Positions 1 to 10,037 of a stretch of 64,000 bases of DNA are shown here, piece by piece. Numbering within the stretch: the first letter of the stretch is position 1; each line of letters opens with the position of its first letter. The DNA lies in the NCBI GenBank assembly GCA_902500995.1, contig CABVSR010000012.1, positions 59,861 to 123,860 of the forward strand, in the 5' to 3' direction. Source of the stretch: an uncultured Nitrospira sp. GTDB lineage: Bacteria; Nitrospirota; Nitrospiria; Nitrospirales; Nitrospiraceae. Under the pieces are notes generated by a model. That model saw nothing but the letters and a program-made list of their open reading frames with translations, was not told where the DNA came from and did not search any database. The translations under genes were made by a program, and so were the position numbers.

Positions 1-558
1 GTGAAGGTCAAGCGAGCACTGCATGGACGGGATGTCCGGTTGATCGGTCCGAACTGCCCCGGTGTGATTACGGTCGATGAGGCGAAGATCGGCATCATGC
101 CGGGATTCATCCACAAGCGCGGTGTTGTTGGCGTCGTGTCTCGGAGCGGCACCTTGACCTATGAGGCCGTACATCAGCTGTCCACGTTAGGACTGGGGGA
201 GACGACTTGCGTGGGAATCGGCGGCGATCCGGTCAATGGCACCGGCTTCGTGGATGTCTTGCCACTGTTTGAGAAAGATCCTGAAACGCAGGCTGTGGTC
301 ATGATCGGGGAAATCGGAGGCGACGCTGAGGAGAAAGCGGCCGAATACATCAAGCAACATGTGAAGAAGCCTGTGATCAGTTTTATCGCTGGAATCACGG
401 CGCCTCCGGGCCGTCGGATGGGACATGCAGGAGCGATTATTTCAGGCGGCAAAGGAACGGCTTCGGAGAAAATGAAGGCCCTCGAATCCGCTGGCGTTCG
501 AGTCGTGAAGAATCCTGCTGAGATCGGTCATGCTGTGCTGAAAGCACTCGGCCGCTAG
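1..558 (+). CDS. sucD: Succinyl-CoA ligase subunit alpha, C-terminal part (partial at window edge)
   Basis: C-terminal 185 residues of the alpha subunit of succinyl-CoA synthetase, which interconverts succinyl-CoA and succinate with NTP formation in the (reductive or oxidative) TCA cycle. The window opens inside the gene: its first codon, GTG, aligns by eye with an internal VKVK of E. coli SucD, so about 100 N-terminal residues with the CoA-binding Rossmann fold lie outside. The visible part has GPNCPG (about residues 16-21), [15 protein letters not shown], and the GHAGAI motif whose histidine (residue 142 of the fragment) is the phosphorylated one in this family. The partner sucC is presumably just upstream. 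A strong intrinsic terminator follows about 30 bases after the stop, so this is the end of its operon. Confidence 0.95.
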   Translation: MKVKRALHGRDVRLIGPNCPGVITVDEAKIGIMPGFIHKRGVVGVVSRSGTLTYEAVHQLSTLGLGETTCVGIGGDPVNGTGFVDVLPLFEKDPETQAVVMIGEIGGDAEEKAAEYIKQHVKKPVISFIAGITAPPGRRMGHAGAIISGGKGTASEKMKALESAGVRVVKNPAEIGHAVLKALGR

Positions 559-588
559 CTGACCGCCAGGCTAGGAAACAAGCAATTC

Positions 589-622
589 AGGGCGTCGGAT
601 CGATCCGACGCCCTCTTTTTTT
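589..622 (+). terminator. Intrinsic terminator after sucD
   Basis: A perfect 24-base palindrome (590-613, arms of GGGCGTCGGATC and its complement) is followed directly by CTTTTTTT. Placement just after the sucD stop and the U-tract on the plus strand make this a textbook Rho-independent terminator. Confidence 0.9.
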
Positions 623-832
623 GAGGATACGTATCTTTCAGGAAATCCCAGTCGTACTCAGCTTTCTACCGTTGTGCTTGAATCTTCCCTTTTTCCCACA
701 TGCCAGACGTGGTACTGTATGTCGCCCAGTGCGAGGCGAATGTCCCTGGAGGGCTGCCCGCCTGATGAGATACGCCTCTTCGGAACCGTAATCCTCCGGC
801 AAGGCTCCGCCCGACTATGAAAGGACGCCACT

Positions 833-2467
833 ATGCTCGTGTTTCTCATACATGTGCGAGATCCTCAGTTTTACGCACTTCCGGCTAAGACACGAGCGAA
901 GAACGGCCGCATTCGAGTGATGGGCTTTCCGCCCATCGGCATCATGTCTCTTTCGGCTGTCCTGAAGCGGGCCGGTCACGAATGTGTCATGTTCGATCAG
1001 GCGCATCCGGAGACGCCGAACGAACGGATCATTGAAGAAATCAAACGCCGCAAGCCGGCGCTTGTTGGAATGAGCTTTCTCAGCACAACGAGCTATCCCT
1101 ATGCGAAGATTCTTGCCCGTCAGATTCGTGTGGCCGATGCGTCGGTGAAGTTGGCCTTCGGCGGCGTGTTTGCGAGCCTCAACGCCGGACTCGTCAAATT
1201 GCAATGTCCGGAGGTCGATTTTGTCTGCCGCGGCGATGGCGAACAATTGCTGCTGGATTTGCTCGATCATATCGAAGATCCGCAGGATGTCGGTGGAGTG
1301 ACGTGGGCGAAGGATGGGAAGGTGATCAATAATCCCAACCGAACCATGGAGCGGCACTTAGATCAATGGCCATTTCCAGATCGCGAAAGTTTGGAGTTGG
1401 ACTTCGTCGAGTCTATGCCGTTGGACGTGCCGGCGGTACTTTCGATGGAGCGTTTTACCACCATGCAGACTTCTCGGGGCTGCCCGTGGCCCTGCGTGTT
1501 TTGTGATATTCCCATCTTCAATGAAGGCAAATGGCGCGCTCGGAGCGCGCAACATGTCGTCGAAGAACTCAAGTATCTGGAAGCAAACGGCTATGGATCC
1601 GTTTACTTCGTGGACGACCACTTCCTGCTGCAGCCGAAGCGTATTGATGCCATTTGCACCGGCATCATCAATGCCAAACTCTCCATTCAATGGGGTATTG
1701 AAGGCCGTGTTGACTCCGTGGCCCAGCATCTGTTTCCGGCCATGGCCAAGGCCCACTGCCGCACCGTGATGTTCGGGATCGAGAGCGGGAGTCAGAAAAT
1801 CCTCGATCGTCTGCAGAAGGAACAGACGTTGGCAGAAGTTGAGACCGCGGTCAGCAATGCCAAGAAGGCGGGCATTGAAATTGTGCACGGCTTTTTTACA
1901 GTGGGGAATCCTGACGAGACCGTGGAAGACATGCAAAAGACCTTCGACTTCGCGTCAAAGCTTCCCTTGGATACGTTTGGCTTCAACCGGCTCTGCGTCT
2001 ATCGGGGAACGCCCCTGTGGCAGGAATACATCAAGCGCGGCCTCGTGAGCGACGCCAAGGACTGGTACAAGTATTTTAAGTGTTCCGAGATCGATCCGAC
2101 CTGTTTGCCCGGCGCGACCATCAATTCGGTGCGGCAGGAGGGGCTCAAGAAGTTGTTCATCTATAAGCTCACCCGGTACCCGATTCAGACGTTCAAGTTG
2201 CTTCGAAGATTTTTACGCTACATGCCTTTCCGTGATGTGGCCTATCTCATCATCAAGCCGTTTTTGGGACAGAAAATGGGGGCGACCAAGGCAGAAGTGC
2301 TTTCACGCGCGGTAGAACATGCGGAGATGAAAGATGCTGCCGCGCAGCTGACCCAGTTAGGTGATGAATTGTTGCACAGCGTGATGGAAGAATCGAAAGC
2401 CGAGCGTCAGCGAATTCAGCAGGAAGCCGAGGGGGCGCGAGAGTTACCGATGATTTCTGCTCGGTAG
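833..2467 (+). CDS. B12-binding domain radical SAM protein, function unknown
   Basis: 544-residue protein with an N-terminal cobalamin-binding-like alpha/beta domain (about residues 1-150) and a radical SAM domain starting near residue 205. The [4Fe-4S] motif CPWPCVFC gives C217, C221 and C224; the GIESGSQ segment is typical of the Elp3/MiaB-like SAM barrel. No DxHxxG is visible in the first domain, as in many base-off class B methylases. The last 80 residues are helical and charged. The start is supported by GAAAGGA about 8 bases upstream of the ATG. Members of this family carry out radical C- or P-methylations and rearrangements, including on hopanoids and bacteriochlorophylls, but nothing here fixes the substrate. 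The downstream ahcY and metK could serve it. The 3' end overlaps the convergent DUF72 gene by 24 bases. Confidence 0.9.
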   Translation: MLVFLIHVRDPQFYALPAKTRAKNGRIRVMGFPPIGIMSLSAVLKRAGHECVMFDQAHPETPNERIIEEIKRRKPALVGMSFLSTTSYPYAKILARQIRVADASVKLAFGGVFASLNAGLVKLQCPEVDFVCRGDGEQLLLDLLDHIEDPQDVGGVTWAKDGKVINNPNRTMERHLDQWPFPDRESLELDFVESMPLDVPAVLSMERFTTMQTSRGCPWPCVFCDIPIFNEGKWRARSAQHVVEELKYLEANGYGSVYFVDDHFLLQPKRIDAICTGIINAKLSIQWGIEGRVDSVAQHLFPAMAKAHCRTVMFGIESGSQKILDRLQKEQTLAEVETAVSNAKKAGIEIVHGFFTVGNPDETVEDMQKTFDFASKLPLDTFGFNRLCVYRGTPLWQEYIKRGLVSDAKDWYKYFKCSEIDPTCLPGATINSVRQEGLKKLFIYKLTRYPIQTFKLLRRFLRYMPFRDVAYLIIKPFLGQKMGATKAEVLSRAVEHAEMKDAAAQLTQLGDELLHSVMEESKAERQRIQQEAEGARELPMISAR

Positions 2468-3193
2468 AGGAGCGGTCCCGGTCATTTTCAACAGCTGGTC
2501 CGCCCACACCCAGGGCGAGCCTTCGTCCTCGTGCTTGCAATACACGTAGCAGTCCTTCCCATTCTTGCGTGCATCGATGAAGTAGTCGCCCCACCTACTC
2601 AAATCTTTGAGCACATACCGGCTGCGGCGAAGGCGGGCATAGACAAAGTCGGCCGTGTTCCGGTATTCCGCCGGCCGATCATCCGTTTCGACAGTCGCCC
2701 AAGCCACATGAAATCGGCGCAGGAGATTCTCCACCGTGGCGTGGTTCCAGCTGTCGTGTCGGAATTCCATGGCCCAGCGATACGCGGAGGGAAGCCCCTG
2801 CAAGAATTCAGCAAGGCGGTCGTCGTTTCGTGTGAAAGTGGGAGGGAGCTGAAGAAGGATTGGTCCAAGTCTCTGTTTCTTGGCCAGTGGGGTAAGATGG
2901 TTGAGCATGGTATGCAGAAAGGCCGTTGCATCGGGATTTAATCGCTTGATGTGTGTAATGGTACGATGTGCTTTGACGGAGAAGACAAAATGGCCCGGAG
3001 TGTCATCGATCCATTTTGCGACTGCCGATGCGGTGGGGAGTCGAAACCACACGCCGTCCAATTCGACTGTGCGGTATCGAGTTGAATAGAAGCCAAGAAA
3101 CTCGGATTGTTTTAACGTCTCCGGATAAAAGCGCGCAGGGCCTTGCCATGGTTTGTACGAATAGCCTGATAAACCGATGTAAATGTCGGGCAT
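2444..3193 (-). CDS. DUF72 family protein (YecE-like)
   Basis: 249 residues from the ATG at 3193, chosen because the protein begins there with the family-typical MPDIYIGLSGYSY; the longer reading frame upstream (to 3316) adds 41 residues that look like translated intergenic DNA. Other family hallmarks are FYSTRYRTVELDGVWFR, VFSVKAHRTITHIK, LGPILLQLPP, and EFRHDSW near the middle. DUF72 proteins adopt a TIM-barrel fold, and their biochemical role is not established. The gene stands alone on the minus strand and converges on the radical SAM gene, overlapping its last 24 bases. Confidence 0.88.
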   Translation of the reverse strand: MPDIYIGLSGYSYKPWQGPARFYPETLKQSEFLGFYSTRYRTVELDGVWFRLPTASAVAKWIDDTPGHFVFSVKAHRTITHIKRLNPDATAFLHTMLNHLTPLAKKQRLGPILLQLPPTFTRNDDRLAEFLQGLPSAYRWAMEFRHDSWNHATVENLLRRFHVAWATVETDDRPAEYRNTADFVYARLRRSRYVLKDLSRWGDYFIDARKNGKDCYVYCKHEDEGSPWVWADQLLKMTGTAPLPSRNHR

Positions 3194-3506
3194 GGTGATC
3201 CGTCTGTGTCCGGCTTCGACAGGTTCCTTGCAAGGTTGAAACTGACCGATTCGAAACCTGATGTCTGCAACCGCCGGGCTTGGACGATCTGCAGACGTGT
3301 GCGCTCTCGCCAGCATACCATCAATAGAGTTGCGTCTACGAAGGCCATCACCTGGTGATCAAGCTGGGGCATGCTTGATCCCACGGTGCGAGAGGGGCAG
3401 GGAAAGCTTCGGTAATCTGTGAGTCAACAATCACCCAGAAATGACAAGCGGCCGGTGCGGTAACCCGCAGCCGGCCGCTTGATTGCACAGGAACTACGGA
3501 GTTGGG
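3194..3506. other. Intergenic region between ahcY and the DUF72 gene
   Basis: A 313-base gap between two minus-strand genes. The only clear element is the hairpin at 3446-3480 after ahcY. The overlapping short open frames look like chance extensions of the DUF72 frame. No RNA gene was seen. Confidence 0.5.
3446..3480 (-). terminator. Hairpin terminator after ahcY
   Basis: Arms AAGCGGCCGG (3446-3455) and CCGGCCGCTT (3471-3480) enclose a second inner stem TGCGG/CCGCA. It lies 26 bases beyond the ahcY stop. The U-tract on the minus strand is short and interrupted (GTCATTTC), so termination may be incomplete. Confidence 0.65.
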
Positions 3507-4868
<1,362 letters not shown>

Positions 4869-6017
4869 TTAGAGGCCCGCGTCCTTCCGCAAGGCTTTGG
4901 CTTTGTCGGTCTTTTCCCATGTAAACTCCGGTTCGTTGCGACCGAAGTGTCCATAGGCGGCGGTCTTCTTGAAAATCGGGCGGCGCAATTTCAAGTGGTC
5001 GATGATGCCACGCGGAGTCAGCGGGAAGTGTTTCCGGACCAGCTTGTCCAGGCTCTCGGGAGCCACCTTTTCCGTATCCTTGGTGTCGACCAGGACGGAT
5101 ACGGGATCTGCTACGCCGATCGCATAGGCCAACTGCACTTCACATTTCGACGCCAACCCGGCGGCCACAATGTTCTTGGCAATGTAGCGAGCCATGTACG
5201 AGGCCGACCGATCGACTTTGGAGGGGTCTTTCCCAGAGAACGCGCCTCCGCCGTGGCTGCCGTGTCCGCCGTAGGTGTCGACGATGATCTTGCGGCCGGT
5301 CAACCCTGTATCGCCCATGGGGCCGCCGACGACGAATCGACCGGTGGGGTTGATGTGGTGTTTCACGCTGGTCGCATCATACAGGCCCTTTGGCATCGAC
5401 GGCTTAATGACGTACTCCATCAGATCGCGTTCGATCTGCTTATTGGTCACCTCAGGACTGTGTTGCGTGGAAACGACGATGGTGTCGATACGGAACGGCT
5501 TGCCGTCCTTGTATTCGACCGTGACTTGTGACTTGCCGTCGGGCCGCACCCACTTCAAGATTTTCTTTTTCCGCACCTCAGCCAGACGTTTGGTCAAGCG
5601 ATGGGCCAGGACGATCGGCATGGGCATGAGCTCAGCCGTTTCGTTGGTTGCATACCCGAACATCAGCCCCTGGTCGCCGGCGCCGCCGGAATCCACGCCC
5701 ATGGCAATATCGCCGGATTGCTGATGAATCGAAGTCAGAACCGAGCAGGTGTTGGAGTCGAATCCCCAGGAGGCATCGGTATATCCGACATCCTTGATCA
5801 CGTCGCGAATGATATCGGGAATTTCCACATAGGCTTTGGTAGAAATTTCGCCGGCAACGAAGGCGATGCCGGTCGTGAGGATGGTTTCACAGGCGACCCT
5901 CGATGTCTTGTCTTGCGCGATGATGGCGTCGAGAATTCCATCTGAAATTTGATCCGCGATTTTGTCCGGGTGTCCTTCGGTGACCGATTCAGACGTAAAC
6001 AGGTAGTTATGTCTCAT
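4869..6017 (-). CDS. metK: S-adenosylmethionine synthase
   Basis: 382 residues. It makes S-adenosylmethionine from methionine and ATP in the cytoplasm. Diagnostic motifs are [14 protein letters not shown] at the N-terminus, [13 protein letters not shown] (methionine and ATP site) in the first third, and the P-loop-like [17 protein letters not shown]. Length matches the usual 380-400 residues. The start ATG is preceded by AGGGGG. A good minus-strand promoter lies at 6138-6166, leaving a leader of about 110 bases that can fold. Together with ahcY this gives the methyl cycle next to a cobalamin-type radical SAM gene. Confidence 0.98.
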   Translation of the reverse strand: MRHNYLFTSESVTEGHPDKIADQISDGILDAIIAQDKTSRVACETILTTGIAFVAGEISTKAYVEIPDIIRDVIKDVGYTDASWGFDSNTCSVLTSIHQQSGDIAMGVDSGGAGDQGLMFGYATNETAELMPMPIVLAHRLTKRLAEVRKKKILKWVRPDGKSQVTVEYKDGKPFRIDTIVVSTQHSPEVTNKQIERDLMEYVIKPSMPKGLYDATSVKHHINPTGRFVVGGPMGDTGLTGRKIIVDTYGGHGSHGGGAFSGKDPSKVDRSASYMARYIAKNIVAAGLASKCEVQLAYAIGVADPVSVLVDTKDTEKVAPESLDKLVRKHFPLTPRGIIDHLKLRRPIFKKTAAYGHFGRNEPEFTWEKTDKAKALRKDAGL

Positions 6018-6131
6018 TGTTCCCCCTGGAAGTGAAGTGATTCGAGGATGCGGCGGTTAGAGTTGGCGGCACGATGACCGCGTGTGGAAGATGCTGCACG
6101 TGCACTGGTAAGACAACTCCGCAAAAACGCT
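6018..6131 (-). promoter_or_regulatory. Possibly structured 5' leader of metK
   Basis: The predicted metK leader contains complementary segments GAGTTG (6060-6065) and CAACTC (6114-6119) enclosing a hairpin GCGG/CCGC (6066-6069 with 6078-6081) and the palindrome TGCACGTGCA near 6095-6104. The layout resembles a small multi-branch RNA. No consensus of the known SAM or SAH riboswitch classes was recognised. Pairing was judged by eye only. Confidence 0.25.
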
Positions 6132-6137
6132 GTGGCA

Positions 6138-6166
6138 ATAGTAGCTGACCGAGTCCGGTTTGTCCA
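6138..6166 (-). promoter_or_regulatory. Sigma70-type promoter for metK
   Basis: Read on the minus strand: -35 TGGACA (6166-6161), a 17-base spacer, and -10 TACTAT (6143-6138). Predicted start near 6131, about 114 bases upstream of the metK ATG. Confidence 0.55.
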
Positions 6167-6213
6167 CCGTTCTGACTGAATTGGTGATGTCCTCAGCAGG
6201 ACCTGCGTTCAGC

Positions 6214-6243
6214 TTGACAGCTCTTCGAGACGACTTGTAAGAT
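6214..6243 (+). promoter_or_regulatory. Candidate promoter for the resB operon
   Basis: TTGACA at 6214-6219, an 18-base spacer and TAAGAT at 6238-6243. It would give a leader of about 165 bases before resB. Confidence 0.4.
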
Positions 6244-6415
6244 AGCTTAGTTTTCGCGTATTTGGAACCTTTTTCACCATAAGCGCTCTGCCCCGGCACT
6301 TCCAACCTCGTGGTATCGGCCTGCATTGACGCAGGATCCCACACGCAGCTCGTCATTCGTTATGATGATGGGGTCTGTATGACGGCCAGGTCGACGCAGC
6401 GAGGTCTGTAGATTC

Positions 6416-7852
6416 ATGAACGATAAACCCGACGCAGCATCAGAGTTGAGCGCATCCCGCCCTTCTACGTCCGGCCTCGGGTGGGAGGAGTTTTCGCGCG
6501 AGGTCGTGGATTTTTTTGCGTCCATTAAGCTCGCCATGTTCCTGTTCATTGTGCTGGCCATGACCGCCACCATCGGCACAGTGATCCAGCAAGGGGAGCG
6601 GCCTGAAACCTACGTGCAGGAGTACGGGGAAGAGGCCTATCGCTGGTTTGTTCGCCTGGGCTTTACCGACGTCTATCACACCTGGTGGTTCACTGGTTTG
6701 CTGGGCCTGCTCTGCGTCAACTCGCTGACCTGTTTCCATAAACGATTTCCCAGCGTGTGGCGCTCCATGCGCCAGGACAAGGTCAGTGTCTCGTTGGCGT
6801 TCATTCAGGGAATGAAACAGCAAACCACGCTGCCGCTTCATCAACCGAAAGAAATAGTCGCCGAGTTGCTCGTGAAGTTGTTTGGTGAAAAAGGCTACAA
6901 GGTGTTGGCGAAAAGCGACCCGGGCGAGATCACCGTCTACGCCACCAAAGGAATCATGGGCCGGGTCGGCGCTCATGTGGCCCATCTCAGCGCGACGGTG
7001 ATCGTACTCGGCGGCTTGCTCGGTAGCTATTACGGATTTTCCGAGTTCGGCGTGTGTCTAGAGGGCCAGACCTACCATATTCCTAGAGGAAATTTTGACC
7101 TCCGTGTCGACAAGTTCTGGATCGATTACCATGAAAACGGCTCCGTCAAATCCTACAACAGCACATTGACGGTCATCGATCAGGGTGCGCCGACGGTAAC
7201 CAAGACCATCACGGTCAACGATCCATTAGTCTACAAAGGCATCTGGTTTTACCAGTCCAGTTATGGGGATGCCTGGGACCAAATCGAGGCAGCGCGGATC
7301 AATATTAAGGATAAGGCGTCGGATAAGGTCGTCGCGACGGTGGATTTGGAGTGGAACAAGGAAAAAGCGGTCGAGGGTCTTCCGTTGAAGATGAAGATGA
7401 CCGACTTCGTGGCCGACTTCGCCTTCAATTCCACTGAGAAAAAAGTCTTCTCCAAGACAGCCGAACATTCCAATCCTGCCATCCGTCTGGCGGTCGATGA
7501 GCGCAGCACCGTGCAATCCACCCCCTGGGTGTTTTATCATTACCCCGACCTGTTCGAGATCAAGGATTCCGCCTATCAGTTCGAGTTTATCGGCTATCAA
7601 CCGAAAAAGTTCACGGGTCTACAGATTGCCAGAAATCCCGGCATCATGATGGTATGGATCGGGTGTACGATGTTGGTGGTGGGGATGACCTTGTCTTCCC
7701 TCATCTATCACCGGCGGCTATGGGCGAAAATTCTGCCCGGCGAATCAGGCGTTACTCTTCATCTCGGTGGGACCACGCATAAGAGCCAGATCGACTTTCA
7801 AAAAGAGTTCAAGAAATTGATGGAGAAGATTCAAGCGAAGACTTCATCGTGA
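6416..7852 (+). CDS. resB: Cytochrome c biogenesis protein ResB/Ccs1
   Basis: 478-residue membrane protein of the system II (Ccs) pathway, which with CcsA carries haem across the membrane and attaches it to apocytochrome c. Membrane segments are visible near residues 37-57, 88-103, 183-205 and 413-437, with a large extracytoplasmic domain (about 205-410) between the third and fourth, as in ResB. The SIKLAMFLFI opening and the GTVIQQ run are typical of the family. It begins the operon resB-ccsA-tlpA-tlpA-ccdA, whose order is itself diagnostic. The N-terminal 30 residues are polar and probably cytoplasmic. Confidence 0.93.
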   Translation: MNDKPDAASELSASRPSTSGLGWEEFSREVVDFFASIKLAMFLFIVLAMTATIGTVIQQGERPETYVQEYGEEAYRWFVRLGFTDVYHTWWFTGLLGLLCVNSLTCFHKRFPSVWRSMRQDKVSVSLAFIQGMKQQTTLPLHQPKEIVAELLVKLFGEKGYKVLAKSDPGEITVYATKGIMGRVGAHVAHLSATVIVLGGLLGSYYGFSEFGVCLEGQTYHIPRGNFDLRVDKFWIDYHENGSVKSYNSTLTVIDQGAPTVTKTITVNDPLVYKGIWFYQSSYGDAWDQIEAARINIKDKASDKVVATVDLEWNKEKAVEGLPLKMKMTDFVADFAFNSTEKKVFSKTAEHSNPAIRLAVDERSTVQSTPWVFYHYPDLFEIKDSAYQFEFIGYQPKKFTGLQIARNPGIMMVWIGCTMLVVGMTLSSLIYHRRLWAKILPGESGVTLHLGGTTHKSQIDFQKEFKKLMEKIQAKTSS

Positions 7853-7926
7853 AGCCCGCGACAGCGCCGGTCGGAAAATCCACTCATCCAACACGACGCT
7901 GTACTCTTCGATAGACGGAGGCCTGT

Positions 7927-8841
7927 ATGATGCGATCATTGTTCCTGTTCGATATGACGTTCTGGCTCTATCTGGCCGCGTTGGGCCTCTATGTCGCGTA
8001 TCTGTTTGCCAAGCGGCCGGCCATGCAGATGGCTCCAGCCGGGCATCCGATCGACAACCTTGAAGATCGTGATGGGGCTTGGGCGACCCAGTTGGGCCAG
8101 GTCGCAACCCTGGTCACCGTTTTTGGATGGGTCCTCAATACCATGGCCTTGATGACCCGGGCGTTCGAGCGGATGGAGCATTCCGGAACCTTCGCTCCCT
8201 GGTCCAATCAGTTCGAGGCCATGGCGTATGTGTCATGGGCGATCATTCTCGGCTATGTACTCCTGGAATTTCGGTACCGGATCAAGGCGGTCGGAGCATT
8301 CGTCGTCGGAATCGGATTTATTGCAATGGGCGCGGCCTCTCTGCTGCCCTATCGCTACCAGACGGCAGAGCCGCTGGTGCCGGCCCTCAATAGTTATTGG
8401 ATTTACATTCATGTGTCCGTCACCTTGACCAGTTATGCGGCATTCGCCATGGCCGGTGGGTTGGGATTGATGTACCTCTTCAAGGAGCGAGCAGTGAATC
8501 GAGGCAGCCAGTCCCGTTTTTATGCTGCGTTCCCCGATCTCGAAACGATCGATGAGCTTGGGTACAAGGCCATTATGTTGGGATTCCCGCTGCTGGCCTT
8601 CGGCATCATTCTCGGTGCCATGTGGGCCAACTACGCTTGGGGCGGTTACTGGAGTTGGGATCCCAAAGAAACCTGGTCGTTGATCGTCTGGCTGATCTAT
8701 GGCGCCTATATCCATGCTCGCATGACGCGAGGCTGGGAAGGGCACAAGGCTGCGATTTACGCGATTTTCGGCTTTCTCATGGTGATCTTTTGCTTCTGGG
8801 GAGTGAATTTCCTGCTCTCCGGTCTGCATGCGTACGCGTAG
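7927..8841 (+). CDS. ccsA: Cytochrome c biogenesis protein CcsA/ResC (haem handling)
   Basis: 304 residues with about eight predicted membrane segments. It contains the tryptophan-rich WWD signature (WGGYWSWDPKETW near residues 237-249), which binds haem in CcmC, CcmF and CcsA, and flanking histidines (YIHVSVT; YIHARM) that could be axial ligands. It partners ResB in system II. The start has GGAGG seven bases upstream; there is a second possible ATG one codon later. The next gene starts three bases after its stop, so translation is probably coupled. Confidence 0.94.
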   Translation: MMRSLFLFDMTFWLYLAALGLYVAYLFAKRPAMQMAPAGHPIDNLEDRDGAWATQLGQVATLVTVFGWVLNTMALMTRAFERMEHSGTFAPWSNQFEAMAYVSWAIILGYVLLEFRYRIKAVGAFVVGIGFIAMGAASLLPYRYQTAEPLVPALNSYWIYIHVSVTLTSYAAFAMAGGLGLMYLFKERAVNRGSQSRFYAAFPDLETIDELGYKAIMLGFPLLAFGIILGAMWANYAWGGYWSWDPKETWSLIVWLIYGAYIHARMTRGWEGHKAAIYAIFGFLMVIFCFWGVNFLLSGLHAYA

Positions 8842-8844
8842 ATC

Positions 8845-9468
8845 ATGAGCGATCACGTGGATCAAAGTTCAGCCGGCTCAGAACGACGCAGTGGTCCTTC
8901 GCGAACGGTGGTGGTGCTTGCGGCGGCTGCCATTCTTGGCGTGATGTTTCTCATCGTCTGGCTGCAGAGTGCCAAGTACGAGCCGCTGGTCGTCGGAAGA
9001 GAGGCGCCGGATTTTCAGTTGCCTGACCTAAACGACAAGCCGCTAAAGTTGTCGGACTATCGGGGGAAGGTCGTCTTCCTGAATTTTTGGGCGACCTGGT
9101 GCAAGCCCTGCCGGGAAGAAATGCCGTCGATGGAAGTGCTGTACAAAAATTTTGAAAAGGACGGGTTGGTCATTCTGGCGGTCAGCATCGACCGGGTGAC
9201 CACGAAGAAAGAAATCCCGCCCTTCGTCAAAGGTCTGAATCTCACGTTCCCCGTCCTCATCGATTCCTGGGGGCAGACGGACAAACGCTACAAATTGATG
9301 GGCGTTCCTGAAACCTACATCATCGATCAGCAAGGGGTGCTGCGAGAAAAAGTGATCGGCCCTCGGGATTGGACGCGAGTGGACAATCTGAAAGTGCTCA
9401 CCCAACTGCTCAAGCCCGCAGAGAAAGCAGCGAGCGCGATCGTCCCCGAAACGCCCCCGGTCTTGTAG
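8845..9468 (+). CDS. TlpA/ResA-like membrane-anchored thioredoxin (first copy)
   Basis: 207 residues. A single N-terminal anchor (about residues 21-41) places a thioredoxin fold outside the cytoplasm. The redox motif is FWATWCKPC, with C86 and C89. Proteins of this type reduce the CXXCH cysteines of apocytochrome c before haem attachment, taking electrons from CcdA. The motif has K between the cysteines where most have G or E. It sits three bases after ccsA and four bases before a second, different thioredoxin gene, all co-directional with ccdA. Confidence 0.9.
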   Translation: MSDHVDQSSAGSERRSGPSRTVVVLAAAAILGVMFLIVWLQSAKYEPLVVGREAPDFQLPDLNDKPLKLSDYRGKVVFLNFWATWCKPCREEMPSMEVLYKNFEKDGLVILAVSIDRVTTKKEIPPFVKGLNLTFPVLIDSWGQTDKRYKLMGVPETYIIDQQGVLREKVIGPRDWTRVDNLKVLTQLLKPAEKAASAIVPETPPVL

Positions 9469-9472
9469 GCCT

Positions 9473-10036
9473 ATGATGAACCGCTGGTCGATGTTATCCG
9501 TAATCGGCGTGGGATTGGTGGTGAGTGGAGTCATCTTCGCCGATGTCCACGGGGCTTCGTCTATCGGAAACTCTGCTGCCATCACGGTAGCGACTCGTGC
9601 CCCACAGGTCGACGAAGAGGCGCCGAACTTTCTCCTGAAAGATTCCGAGGGATTCAATGTCACCCTGGATCAATTTCGCGGGAAGGTGGTGCTCCTGAAT
9701 TTCTGGGCCACCTGGTGCGGTCCCTGTAAAATCGAGATGCCGGCGATGGAGCGGCTGTATCGTTCGTTCAGCCGCAAGGAATTCGAGATTCTGGCGGTCT
9801 CAACCGATGCACAGGGCACCGCCGTCACCCGCCCCTTTCAGCAAGAGGTCGGCTTCACATTTCCCGTGCTGCACGACGCCGATTTCAGAATCGGACTTCA
9901 GTATGGCGCTCGCCAGCTGCCGATGACCTTTCTGATCGATCGCAAGGGCATCATTCGTAATCGGATCCCCGGCGCTCGAGATTGGAGCGCACCGGCGGGG
10001 AAACGGCTGGTTGAAGCCCTGTTGCAAGGGTCTTGA
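9473..10036 (+). CDS. TlpA/ResA-like thioredoxin (second copy)
   Basis: 187 residues with an N-terminal hydrophobic signal or anchor (about residues 6-24, possible cleavage after VHG). The active site FWATWCGPC has C82 and C85, the classical thioredoxin-like spacing and sequence. The two adjacent thioredoxins share the KVV-LNFWATWC core but diverge elsewhere. Plausibly one acts on apocytochromes and the other relays electrons or serves another client; this is inference. ATG ATG at 9473 and 9476 are both possible starts. It overlaps no gene, and ccdA begins one base after its stop codon. Confidence 0.9.
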   Translation: MMNRWSMLSVIGVGLVVSGVIFADVHGASSIGNSAAITVATRAPQVDEEAPNFLLKDSEGFNVTLDQFRGKVVLLNFWATWCGPCKIEMPAMERLYRSFSRKEFEILAVSTDAQGTAVTRPFQQEVGFTFPVLHDADFRIGLQYGARQLPMTFLIDRKGIIRNRIPGARDWSAPAGKRLVEALLQGS

Positions 10037-10037
10037 T

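Larger units (their letters stand above)
6018..6415. other. Divergent intergenic region metK / resB
   Basis: 398 bases between divergent operons. It holds the metK promoter and leader on the minus strand and a candidate resB promoter (6214-6243) on the plus strand. An additional small hairpin (CCTGC/GCAGG near 6322-6335) lies in the resB leader. No coding capacity is evident. Confidence 0.5.
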
